DNA of 64,000 nucleotides from Pomphorhynchus laevis. Taxonomy: Eukaryota > Acanthocephala > Palaeacanthocephala > Echinorhynchida > Pomphorhynchidae. This document shows, in pieces, positions 33,100-43,480 of the stretch (the stretch's first letter is position 1; the number at the start of each line of letters is the position of its first letter). Under the pieces are notes generated by a model. It was given only the letters and a program-made list of their open reading frames with translations, searched no databases and was not told the origin of the DNA. The stretch is taken from contig WNNJ02000507.1 in NCBI GenBank assembly GCA_012934845.2, forward strand, positions 62,001 to 126,000. Direction: 5' to 3'. Position numbers and translations under genes: made by a program.

Positions 33100-34094
33100 T
33101 GCCGATAACGGATCATTATCAACTATTTAAAATTTAAAAGTTTAAAATACATTCAAAAATTAAAAAATTACTTTAGAAAAAGGTTCCTAACAAATCTGAT
33201 TAATATATGTTGATGACTTGTGTCAACCGAGAAGCGATGGATTCCTCAGATGTTAATTTTTGAAAAAAACTTAACATTTAAACAATGATTCAAAGATGGT
33301 CATTTTTATCGACAAAATACATACACACTTTATAACAATTATTCTATTGGATTTTATAGTTTATAGAATCTGTATTTATGACAAGAAATAAACGCGATAT
33401 GTTCTCTCTACGATAAAATACATTGATATCTTGTATTAATTATATAAAAAATTATAACAAATTATAAAAAAATAATTAAATTTTTTGAAATATTTATTTT
33501 TAATTTTTCAATATCGGAGTTTCTGCAACTAGACAGAATATTATCATTGCAATTACTTGTCTGTGTTCTTATCTATGTGAAGATGATATATATTTGATTT
33601 AGTCTCACAAAAGCTGAAACCGCTCAACCTGAGAGGATATTTATTTTTGTTTGTAATTGAGTTACGGCTTCGGTTTAAATAATATTTCATTTTACTTCAA
33701 TGCTACCCGCTAAGCGTTTAATAAGGATTCATGCTGATTTTTCAAGATAACAGGGGATAAAAACACGAAGGAACTGGACGAATCATCTTCTTAAGAAATT
33801 ATGCGTTCATAAATTTTGGAGTGATTGAAATCGGCGGATTACGAGTGATGGGAGGAAACACGTCTGTTTAAAACACAGGCGTCAATAAATATCCCATTCC
33901 TCCTATCGTCGAATAGACACTGTTATGTCAGACCAGGCGTCTAGATCCATTTATGTGGATATATTCTGTGTTCTTATCTACGTGAACAGAATATAAAAGA
34001 TAAAAATATAAATCTTAAACTCAAGTGGAAAATGCAAGAATAAAATCATACAGAAAATCGTTAAATAGTTAAATATTAAAATATCTTTAATATA
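33100..34094. other. Spacer with a flanking direct repeat
   Basis: No coding region is recognised. CTGTGTTCTTATCTA followed by GTGAA occurs at about 33560 and 33970, bracketing about 400 bp of moderately G+C-richer sequence (33700-33960). This might be an unrecognised small insertion. Confidence 0.45.
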
Positions 34095-34535
34095 AGATTA
34101 GCATTCATGCATACCATATAATATAAAATATAATACATTAAATAATGAAATTTTAAGAATTGCAACAATATGTAATGATATTGGCTTTCTTCAAAATCAT
34201 TTAAATAATTTAATAGATACATATTTTAAACTAGGTTACTATAAAAATACCATCAAACAGAAAATAGTAAAATATATAAATCAACACAATAATATTAAAA
34301 ATAAATTTAAAATCATTGGCGGAATTTTTTATGGATGGATAAGAAATAATATACATTGTGTTAGAATAAGATACTATATAATCAAATTTAATCAGAGGAA
34401 ATACTTCCTTAACACGTATTTGGCCCCGCTGCTATGTTGGGTAGATGAGTTAGGGGCTGAAACTGATAGCATATCACTTCCTCCTGATGACCTCTAATCC
34501 TTATTCTAATACGACGTCTGTTATTTATTAGTCAA
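34095..34535 (+). mobile_element. PLE 3' end: RT tail plus terminal module
   Basis: The RT tail (34095-34357, from CATACCATATAATATAAAAT) is followed by the module 34358-34535. The closing stem is G-TTAGAATAAG / CTTATTCTAATAC, and the small hairpin has a new loop but keeps AAATAC/GTATTT. Arm B' has decayed (ATATCAC), so the pseudoknot helix is partly lost. Confidence 0.8.
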
Positions 34536-34539
34536 TAAC

Positions 34540-34985
34540 ATATCAAACAGGGTATAGCCTAAGAAGTCTTCAACATATAGTTGCTATAAACATATCCTTA
34601 GTTAGAAAATTTAAGTTAAAAATTTGGATTGATTTAGATAAAAAAAAGATGCAACACGTGAGAAGGTTACAGCAACGCTTATGCATTAAATTGATTAATC
34701 ATTAATACAAATTGTATTTTGAAAGTTTGAATAAGCGTAGTTGTAAATGTGATTCACAAATGACAATAAATCATACGTTATCATGCAAGACAGGTCCTTT
34801 AACATCCATACTTCACAACAAAATTTGAAATATTCTTGCCGGTGTTTTGTGTGAAACTAGTAATAGTGTAGAATTCGAGCCCGCACTCTCATCAGTTGTT
34901 ATGAGAAAACTTACAGAAGCTTTATTTGATTATCTGTAAAGTACATATCACCATTTGACGATGATATAGCATTTAGAAAGCGACG
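34540..34985 (+). mobile_element. R2-like retrotransposon fragment with C-terminal knuckle
   Basis: After the PLE module the plus strand reads LKIWIDLDKKKMQHVRRLQQ, then (34730-34800) SCKCDSQMTINHTLSCKTG, then a decayed LHNKI...NILAGVLCETSNSVEFE. The pattern C-x-C...H-x-L-S-C-K-x-G followed by EF-P is the same as CACG...HALSCKTG...RHN in the element at 19745-21383. It is a third member of that family, 5'-truncated and broken. The upstream RT and the downstream endonuclease are missing. Confidence 0.65.
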
Positions 34986-35242
34986 ACATGTAGAGAGGAT
35001 GACGCGCAACTCTATGTGGTGTGTGACTTGTTTGGTGGTAGGTTCCATCAAGCGTATCTTGACATCTCCATATTTAATGTACATGCTCCTTATTCACATG
35101 AATCAGATCAAATCAGGTCTACTTATTTTATACTATATATAAATAAGGATAAATAATAAATAATTATAAAAGATTTTATACAATTTATATCAAGTTAAAA
35201 ATTAAAATTGATATTTAAAGCAAAAGTCAATTTTTATAAATT
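34986..35242. other. Spacer between the R2-like fragment and the PLE module
   Basis: Mixed sequence with no recognised frame. The right part (35140-35242) resembles the A+T-rich outer flank found next to other PLE modules (AAATAATAAATAATTATA, TTTATATCAAGTTAAA). Confidence 0.5.
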
Positions 35243-35365
35243 GACTAATAAATAACAAGATGTATCAGAATAAGGATTAAAAATTATCAAGAGAAGCTGC
35301 TATGTTATCAGGTTTCGGACCATATTCATCGACTCAACATAACAGCGGGGCCAAATACATATAAT
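35243..35365 (-). repeat. PLE terminal structured module (antisense copy)
   Basis: On the minus strand arm A is GGCCCC, arm B CTGTTATGTT, arm A' GGTC, and arm B' AACATAGCAG. All ten B/B' pairs hold (with two G-T pairs) and A/A' is held by one G-T pair. Confidence 0.8.
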
Positions 35366-35429
35366 AACGTATTTCATAATTTTTTTTAATATAATACAAA
35401 ATATATTAAAATGTTTTTTAATATATAAA

Positions 35430-36190
35430 AATTTTATTCAATAAGCGATCAAATTTATCCAGATAGCCTCATTCTTAACAAAACCAATATTAATGATAAA
35501 GAAGGTGTATATCTAGATTTGAACATTAAATTAACATTAACTAAAACTACTATTAATTTATATCGTAAAGATGCATATTTAAATTTACAAGAAACATATT
35601 TTTGCATGAGCATGTATACCATATAATATAAAATATAATACATTAAATAATGAAATTTTAAGAATTGCAACAATTTGTAACGATATTAGCTTTTTTCAAA
35701 ATCATTTAAATAATTTAATAGTTGCATATTTTAAACTAAGTTACTATAAAAATAACATCAAACAGAAACAGTAAACTATATAAATCAACACAATAAATAT
35801 TTATTTCATCAATGAAATTTTAAGAATTGCAACAATATGTAATGATATTGGCTTTCTTCAAAATCATTTAAATAATTTAATAGATACATATTTTAAACTA
35901 GGTTACTATAAAAATATCATCAAGCAGAAAATAGTAAAATATATAAATCAACACAATAATATTAAAAACAAATTCAAACTCTTAAGTGGCAAATTTTTAT
36001 GGATGGATAATAAATAATATACTTTGTATTAGAATAAGATACTAGATAGTTTTATCAGAGGAAATACATCATTAGCATGTATTGAGTCGAGGAATTAGGG
36101 GCCGAAACCTAAAAGCATAGCTGTTCCTCCTGACGACCTCTAATCCTTATTCTGACGAATCGTCTGCTATTTATTAATCAATCAATAAAA
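35430..36190 (+). mobile_element. Two joined PLE 3' ends and a terminal module
   Basis: One RT tail (35430-35800) is broken off and followed by a second (35805-36026) that ends KFLWMDNK. This runs into a module (36027-36185) lacking the first arm (GAGTCGAGGAATTAGGGG directly after the small hairpin). The junction implies an internal deletion or template jump. Confidence 0.75.
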
Positions 36191-36429
36191 TTTAACTTTT
36201 TTATTTAAAATTTCAATTTTTTAAATATAAATTCTATAAAATTTTGTATAATTATTTATTATTATTTTAAAAATAAACTAAGTGAGCTGACTTGATTAAC
36301 GACTAATAAACAACATAACACAACTTAACATAAACAGAACTAATAACTTTATATTAATCGAATTTTAACGAAAACGGAAAGTTACAGTCGCTTTTAATTT
36401 ATGAAAGAACTTTAACAACTATAAATTGT

Positions 36430-36628
36430 TAATTCCACTTTTGTTATAATCGGAAATAATAAGAAAAATATTCGAAAAGCCTACAAATCCTTTAAAATAA
36501 TTTTTTTAAGATGAGCAGGTTTTAAGTGTATACACCAACCCGCGGTTAAAGACGAAAACAAATTCTACATTGAAATCGTCTTGTTGGTAGTCGGTAGATT
36601 TTCATTTTGTTGAGATATCTCAACAAAA
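36430..36628 (-). repeat. Inverted copy of the 31776-31960 repeat
   Basis: Read in reverse this segment repeats the palindrome arm beside the LTR fossil (CAACAAAATG, GACTACCAACAAGACGATTT, GTCTTTAACCGCGGGT, GTGTATACACTTAAAA). It lies about 4.7 kb away in opposite orientation and so could pair with it. Confidence 0.8.
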
Positions 36629-36689
36629 TGTATATCGTATTTATACGAATGTAAATTAGTTCTACAAAATGTTCTATATACAAAATTGC

Positions 36690-37195
36690 TTAAAAATATG
36701 AATTAGACAAAAGAATTTTTAGAACAGACAAAAGGAATAAAAAGGGTATAAAGGTTGAATCAGATAATAAAACTATACCTATATTATATTGGAATCCAAA
36801 ATTACATAAAAATCCAATAAAACCTAGGTTCATATGTAGTGCGTTTAAATGTACATTAAAACCACTTTCTGTCTATATGAATAAAATACTTAAAGTAATT
36901 AAAGCACACTTTAAAAATATTGCAAGGTAATCGAAATTAATACTGGTATAAAACACTATTTCAGTATTAATTCTACAAAAGAATTTTTAGAACAGACAAA
37001 AGGAATAAATTTTCAAAATATAAATACATACGATTTTAGTACTCTTTATACAAATCTAGATTTAGTAGATATTCAAGAAGCGTTAGTAAAATTAATTAAT
37101 CTTATATTCGGAAATATATGTGCTGTATATATTAATACCTATCTAACAAAAATTAAACTAGTAAATATAAATATATGGATAAAATTGAATTGACA
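36690..37195 (+). mobile_element. PLE reverse-transcriptase fragment
   Basis: Pieces read [20 protein letters not shown] (fingers, 36775-36840), SVYMNKILKVIKAHFKNI, then in another frame [20 protein letters not shown] and [19 protein letters not shown] (36995-37110). Y-W-x-PKLHKNP is the PLE signature before motif A. The copy is disrupted. Confidence 0.8.
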
Positions 37196-38915
37196 TGATC
37201 CTTGTTTTGATAAATCAAAATTATTTAAAAGTAGGGATATATATTTAGACAAATAAAGGATGTTCTAATGATAATTATTAACACATACGTTAAAATCATT
37301 AGAACTCTCCTTTAAAATCATTAGAACTCACTTAACGCATTTAACTCTCCAATTTTATGAAAATCAACACGAAAGAATAGCAGAGAAAAACTAATTTATC
37401 TTGACAACAGAAATTCTAAAAATGGATTGTCGATTTTCCACTCACACTTTGAATAATTTATTGAATGCGCATCTCACACAACTCGGAAAATAACTAATGT
37501 GAACATATCATGTCGCTATAACTTTATTACACTTGAATCCAAAATTACATAGATTCAACTAATAGAAGCTTTATTTTGATAAATCGTAATTATTTAAAGG
37601 TGTTCGAATAGAAGGTAATAATAGCCAAATTATAGCTGACTTATTTTTAAGCTTTATAGAATATGAATTCGTTATGTATGTATCAATGTAGCTGTCGATT
37701 AAAACTGGCTTAAATAAACAAACTGCAGTAGTTATAAGTTTTACCTATTGATATACATATCGATATGTTATATATACAGATATCCTTATAGATTTGACAT
37801 ATCAATTTGACCGTATAGCCAATTTTTAAATATCGTTGTCACATCATAAATATCGTTGTTTAAATTATATCGTCTTTTATTTTTTAATATCGTTGTTTAA
37901 TATTATTTTATTTGTTAAGAGCATAAACTTGATATTAGATGAAATAACTAATTTGTATTTTCACTTTGGTCTCTAATTAGCTTATATAGCACGGTCGGCA
38001 TAACAGCCCAATATATTTGGTAATCTATAAATATTACATTATATTTAATATGACATTATATTTGTATATTTTTTAGTCAAGATTTACTATCGTATCATAA
38101 AAAACTACCAAAAAACTAGAAACAAGTTACTGTTAAGAAAAATGCTAGTTTCGACGATTCTGCTCTTATCAAGCAATCGTCAAAAGCTAGCTTGACGAAA
38201 TCTGTTGTCGAAATGTTGACATAATAGCGTGTACTTGCATTTATGTTTTACTTTTTACTGATCAATTGATCAAATTTACTGTTTTATTCAAAAGTCTTGT
38301 CGTCATTTCATCCAATAATTTTGAAAGAATTACTACGAAGTTTTACCTTTTTTCTTGAATTGCAAGAAAATAAAATTTTCTAGAAAACCAAATGGTGTAA
38401 TCATAAATAAATCACTATGTTTTCCTCGTGAGGAGGCATAAACACCAGGCAGGATTCTATAGATCCTCATCAGACCAGCATATATGACCGAATTATTCTC
38501 GCAATATTCAAAGTCGCTACGTATGCCCAGTCATCCTATGTGTGACGACAAACTTCAACAACGGTATACGCGTTTCGCTCTAACGGAGCTCATCAGTACT
38601 GCGACTACTTTATCATCCATAAGTACATCAACACACGCTTAAACAATGTTTAAAGCTCAAAAAACAGAACTACCCTTAATCTGAATCATCAGAGGAAATT
38701 TAGCATAAGCTCTGTGCATGGCAGTGCGTATTGCGGTTGTACCATGCATTAGGCACTAAATTCCTTTTAATAGAAATGAGCTCTGTTTCAGAGCTGGTAA
38801 CATCGAATTATATTTTATATATTTGTACACTTGAAGGTGTCCCTGTAAAACAGTATTTATATTAAAAGGAATTTCTTCTTGTGGAGAAAAACATACTGAT
38901 TAATATATACTTAGA
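37196..38915. other. Spacer, no recognised gene
   Basis: Mostly A+T-rich. 38400-38900 has more balanced composition with short inverted words (for example AATGAGCTCTGTTTCAGAGC) and could be an unrecognised SINE or decayed element. No frame or RNA could be supported. Confidence 0.45.
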
Positions 38916-39905
38916 TCTTGCCAAAAACTGAGTTCAATTACATGCACAGCAGACTTCCTTATCACTCCTAGACGAGCTGATGGTAGCCGGCAGCACTCAT
39001 CAGTAGGGTGAACTACCATCAGTCGTTTCGGCTGCCTTGTGATATATTTAAAAGGCATCTCCGAGAATTTGCTAACGTAGTAGCATGGGCATAGCCTCTT
39101 TAAACTAACAACGTGCTTTCCGGATCATCCTAATTTTATTCGGCAGGAATTTTAATTGCTGTCGCTGCTTGCTTTCTCACAGGATCCCTTTGTCGGATAC
39201 GTTTTTATAATTTAATCGTAGAATGTGTAAAACTGTGCTCCGGGAGCTAAAAAGCTTTAGTTTCATAAAAGTAGATTTTGCCAAAAACCTGAGTTCGATT
39301 ACATGTAGAGCATACTTCCTTATCACTTCTAGACGAGCCGATTGTAGCCGGCAGCACTCATTAATAAAGTGAACTACCATCAGTTGTTTCGGCTGCCTTG
39401 TGATATATTTAAAAGGCATCTCCAAGAATTTGCTAACGTAGTAGCATGGGCATAGCCTCTTTAAACCAACAACGTTCTTTCCGGATCATCCTAATTTTAT
39501 TCGGCAGGAATTTTAATTGCTGTCGTTGATCTTTCTCACAAGAGCCCTTTATCGGATACGTTTTTATAATGAAAATCGTAGAATGTGTAAAACTGTGCTC
39601 CGGGAGCTAAAAAGCTTCAGTTTCATAATTGTAAATTTTGCCAAAAACCGGAGTTCGATTACATGCAGAGCAGACTTCCTTATCACTCCTAGACGATCTG
39701 ATGGTAGCCGGCAGCACTCATCAGTAGGGTGAACTACCATCAGTCGTTTCGGCTGCCTTGTGATATATTTAAAAGGCATCTCCAAGAATTGGCTAACGTA
39801 GTAGCATGGGCATAGCCTCTTTAAACTAACAACGTGCTTTCTGGATCATCCTAATTTTATTCGGCAGGAATTTAATTGCTGTCGCTGCTTGCTTTCTCAC
39901 AAGAT
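38916..39905. repeat. Tandem array of about 2.7 units of 360 bp
   Basis: Three successive units begin at about 38916, 39276 and 39636 with CCAAAAAC-TGAGTTCGATTAC and run through GTAGCCGGCAGCACTCAT, TTTCGGCTGCCTTGTGATAT and TTATTCGGCAGGAATTTT. Units 1 and 3 each contain a hairpin CTGATGGTAG / CTACCATCAG (arms 10 bp), weakened in unit 2. G+C is higher than in the surroundings. Minus-strand open frames in each unit are repeat-phase coincidences. It is satellite-like DNA of unknown origin. Confidence 0.85.
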
Positions 39906-41544
39906 TAAATTATATATTTAAAACGCATTTCCGAGAATTCTCAGAGATGTATTTTCAATTAATTTAAATTAATTTCAAAATTTGCTTAAAAAGATTTTTG
40001 GCGAAGTAGAACTTTTTCCTGAAATTGCATTTAAATTAATTTGAAATTGAAATTTCATGCAAAATAATATTTTTTATAAAAATATAAGTTACAAATATAT
40101 AAAATACTACTATTTGTATTTTTAAATTTCGAATTCATCGAGATATAAATAAATTGTTTGAATAAAAAAAATTATCAATCAAAAGTTATCGCATAAAGAC
40201 TTAATTTGTTAAATTAATATTTACATTAACCTTATACAATTCTGATAAATTAATATATTTATATTGTAAAAACGTGGTTTCTATACAAATAGAGAACTTT
40301 TTGTTTAGAATAAATCGAATTTCTTGATAGTCTAATTATATATATTCTGTTCATCATATTTCTGCATACGCTATTTTCAAAAATGTCTATTTAAATTATA
40401 ACAGAATACATTCAATGAAAACAATGCCGATACATGACTTTTCACACGATATCTGTCAATGTCCTCGTTAATGTATCGAGAAATGTGTGAGTACTAATTA
40501 TATAGAAACACTGGCGAGTTTACCGAGTTACTTTAGAAGAAGGAGTCGTGCGGCATTGTACAAAGCGAAAATAATGAATAAACAGATTACAAAGCGAGGA
40601 TTTTAACAAGTCTATTTTTCATGTCAATACTACAAAGGAGATAAATCCGATTGAACATATTTTTAACAAGTGCTCAATTCTAAAAACTATTGTTGTACTG
40701 ATTTGCTGGATTTGATTAAAAGAGGTTAATTTTAAATTGATAAATATAATGATTTATCATTACATACGCTAACATTGTTACAAATAATCCATTATTGGTT
40801 TAAATATTGTGATATCTATATATTTCAAAATTAAAATATTAAAGCTTAACAGCAAACAGGTAATAATAAGAGTTTATTTTAGCAATAACTCTGTTGGAAA
40901 GGAACGTAAAAATTTCATTTTTACTAGATTTAATCTTTTAGTCTTTTTTATCTTTCATCTATGTGTTCTCATTGATTTTAATTGTATTTTGTAAATAAGA
41001 GTTTATTTTAGCAATAGTTTTTGTTTCAAATCGAATTGCATTGTTAATGATCGTTTATTCTTGTTATTCTTGACTTTTGTTGGAAAGGAACTGGAATATA
41101 TCTTTTCGTCAATTAATTTAAGTTTACTTTATTTTTTAGTCAATATGCTTCTTTATTATTGGACTTTTTGATGACACTGTACGCTGTTTTTTAATTATTT
41201 CTATACCGACAGCATTAAGCTACATCTCAGTTTTGGTTTCAGCTACTGATCATAAAGCTACGTTCCAGTTTATATCCTTTTAATGTTAACTAACGATCCC
41301 TCGACTTGTCTGCTTAATTAATAATTAGTTTGAATGAAAACTTTCTTATAACATTTTGTAAAGTTGAATAAAATCATTAGCATTAAAAATATCAAAGGAA
41401 CCTTAATATTTTACTTTTTATTTTATTAATTGACTTGTAGTACCTCACCTGATCACATAAGTGTTAAATATAAAGAAAAATGCTTTGAAGGCATCTCGTA
41501 AAATTAAGAAATTTATTTCATTGAAGGTGTCATATACTGAAGAA
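39906..41544. other. A+T-rich spacer
   Basis: No coding or RNA feature is recognised. A short direct repeat AATAAGAGTTTATTTTAGCA occurs at about 40865 and 40995. Confidence 0.55.
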
Positions 41545-41549
41545 TTTCT

Positions 41550-41715
41550 AGCTGTACTGGATGGTTAGCCTAGTCATTAAGGTGTATACACACTGATCGA
41601 AACAACTCTGGTTCAAATCCGAAAGTGCAACTAGTGTTCTTGTGAACCTCGAGCAACTTGTGACTGAAGCGTTGACAGTAAACAACGTTAACAGTTGTCA
41701 GTAGAATAACATCAA
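41550..41715 (+). mobile_element. tRNA-derived SINE
   Basis: An A-box-like GGTTAGCCTAGTCATTAAGG (41563-41582) and a B-box GGTTCAAATCC (41610-41620), about 30 bp apart, match an internal RNA polymerase III promoter. The cloverleaf is degenerate. The following 90 bp (about 41625-41715) would be the SINE body. No poly-A tail is obvious. Confidence 0.6.
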
Positions 41716-41889
41716 CGAAATTAAAACTTTGTGGTTGTTTCTCAGATTGAATTTTTTTCAGATTGTTATATAAACTAAAATTGAAAAAGTAATTGAAATT
41801 TTTTGGTTAGATTGTTTGATTAATCTGCAATTATATGCTAGATTTATCTGGCATAAAAGATAGTATTTTAACATTCACTAAAAAAATCA

Positions 41890-42060
41890 AAATTGTAAGT
41901 TATTATTAATTAAATAAGCTAACTGAGTCTACGTATTTTATATTGCGAATTAAAAATAATGCAAAATAAAAGTTAAATAGTTAAATAATAAAAAATTAAT
42001 TGATAATAAATAATTGTTATAAAATTTTATATAATTTATATCAAGATGAATTATAAACTG
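41890..42060 (-). mobile_element. PLE outer-end sequence
   Basis: AAATAAGCTAACTGAGTCTA and the run TAATAAATAATTGTTATAAA to ATCAAGATGAATTATAAACT recur at about 42600-42745 next to a module, so this is the part of the PLE terminus beyond the module. The module itself is missing here. Confidence 0.55.
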
Positions 42061-42124
42061 AAATTAAAAATAAAAATCAATTTTTATAATAGCGTTTTAT
42101 TTATTAATAAAATGCTATTTTACT

Positions 42125-42233
42125 TTTATATTTCGCTAGTTGCTGCTAACATCATTAGAAACAAAACAATATATACATGTTTGTATGTCTTGTTTTTGTT
42201 TCTGATGATGCTATCTGCAGCTAATAATATAAA
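42125..42233. repeat. Foldback element of about 110 bp
   Basis: The left arm TTTATATTTCGCTAGTTG...CATCATTAGAAACAAAACAA is mirrored by TTGTTTTTGTTTCTGATGATG...AGCTAATAATATAAA. It is inserted in PLE outer-end sequence: PLE-like CAATTTTTATAA lies on its left, and GATCCAGCTCG (a word of the 32952 foldback) on its right. Confidence 0.75.
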
Positions 42234-42369
42234 AAAATAAATCAGTTTTTTTATTGATCCAGCTCGTTACAGTTATAATCGAACAAGGTAGTAATCACAC
42301 ATTAAATTCCAAAATAAAAGTTTGAAAATAATCTCAATTTAGAATACGACGATGACATCAACGTGGCGA

Positions 42370-42600
42370 TATGGATATTTGGCATAATATTATTACACAT
42401 TATTTTCGGGTAGCTGTGGCTTCTCTGTATGAACAAAGTATGAGGTGTGTTCGTGTTCTAGATAGGAAGTCTGAATCATTTCCAATAGTCGTTGGGTTTC
42501 GTCGGGGTTGCCCTTTATCTCCACTTTTGTCTCTTGTTTACATGGACAAAATTTCGAGACGAACTGCTTTTTGGCTTTTTTTAAATAAAGCCAGAAAAAA
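42370..42600 (+). mobile_element. LINE RT fragment (same family as 60739-63990)
   Basis: The open frame reads VAVASLYEQSMRCVRVLDRK, SESFPIVVGFRRGCPLSPLL, then VYMDKISRRT. This is RT motif B (G-x-R-x-GCPLSP) of the APE-type LINE seen antisense at the right end of the window, where the corresponding stretch (61640-61770) is frame-broken. It has no other LINE parts, so it is a small isolated piece, flanked by PLE outer-end sequence. Confidence 0.8.
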
Positions 42601-42875
42601 TAAAGCTAACTGAGTCTACGCATTTTATATTGCAAATTAAAAATGACGAAAAATAAAAGTTAAATAGTTAAATAATAAAAAATTAATTAATAATAAATAA
42701 TTGTTATAAGATTTTATATAATTTATATCAAGATGAATTATAAACTGAAATTAAAAATAAAAATCAATTTTTATGAATTGACTAATAGATAAAAAACTAT
42801 GTATCAGAATAAGGAATAGAGGTCATCAGGATGAAGTGCTATGCTTTTAGGTTTGAGCCCCTGTTCCTCTAATAT
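42601..42875 (-). repeat. PLE outer end and terminal module (antisense, decayed)
   Basis: Module signatures on the minus strand: CTGATGACCTC, CTTATTCTGATAC, GAGGAACAGGGGCTCAAACC, AGCATAGCAC. The first arm has been lost at an A/T tract (42870-42910). Confidence 0.7.
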
Positions 42876-43327
42876 ATTAATATATTTAATATATTAATAT
42901 ATTAACTAATATATTAATTATCATTTAATATAGAAATTAAATAATAATATTTAATCATCTATATAATTAAATATCTATCTATATTGTAGAAATAATATTC
43001 ATAAAATTAATAGTATATTAATATTTGCTTTAGAGAAACCATAAATACTCGATATAAAATGTTTTAATTAACCAAATAATTTTTTGGTTAATTTTTTTCT
43101 ATTTTTGTTGAAAATATTCGTTTAATTGAATATTTAATTGAATTTTTCCACAGATATTTATATTCCAATAAAAGATGTTATTTTAGATTTTCCTGGTAAA
43201 ACCTTATGTAAATTGAAGTAAATTAAAGTTAAGAATAAACAGAATATAAATGTCATAAATAAGTATATTATTATAAAATTACAAAAATGTGCAAATGGTA
43301 GACTTAATTCAAACTTAATTTAAATAA
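42876..43327. other. A/T-rich tract
   Basis: Simple TATTAATATATT-type iterations followed by plain A+T-rich DNA. Nothing is recognised. Confidence 0.6.
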
Positions 43328-43480
43328 TTTGGCCTCGCTGTTATGCTGGATCAAATTAATTTGTCGAGGAATATGGCCGCAACCTGATAGCATAGCAGTT
43401 CTTCCTGATGACCTCTAATTCTTATTCTGATACAACGTCTATTATTTATTAGTCAATTCATAAAAATTGATTTTTATAAA
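43328..43480 (+). repeat. PLE terminal structured module
   Basis: Arm A GGCC, arm B CTGTTATGCT, arm A' GGCC, arm B' AGCATAGCAG, then CCTGATGACC, CTTATTCTGATAC and TTATTTATTAGTCAATT. Relative to other copies, position 9 of helix B is C-G here, where it is T-A at 58905-59095 and T-G at 11390-11575. It also carries a 12-16 bp insertion between arms B and A' (AATTAATTTG). Confidence 0.8.

Noticed and set aside
36065-36100. Shared 11-mer (reverse TTCCTCGACCC) between the PLE module and the end of the antisense LINE as proof of common origin
   Set aside because: The match is short and the flanks agree only loosely; helix covariation argues that the module is an RNA structure rather than LINE coding sequence.
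39177-39785. Minus-strand proteins (MEMPFKYITRQPK-type) in the 360-bp array
   Set aside because: They recur once per unit because the units repeat; they are short, have no family and are open by chance in a G+C-richer repeat.
41555-41625. A functional tRNA gene
   Set aside because: A and B boxes are present, but acceptor and anticodon stems do not pair; a tRNA-derived SINE explains it better.
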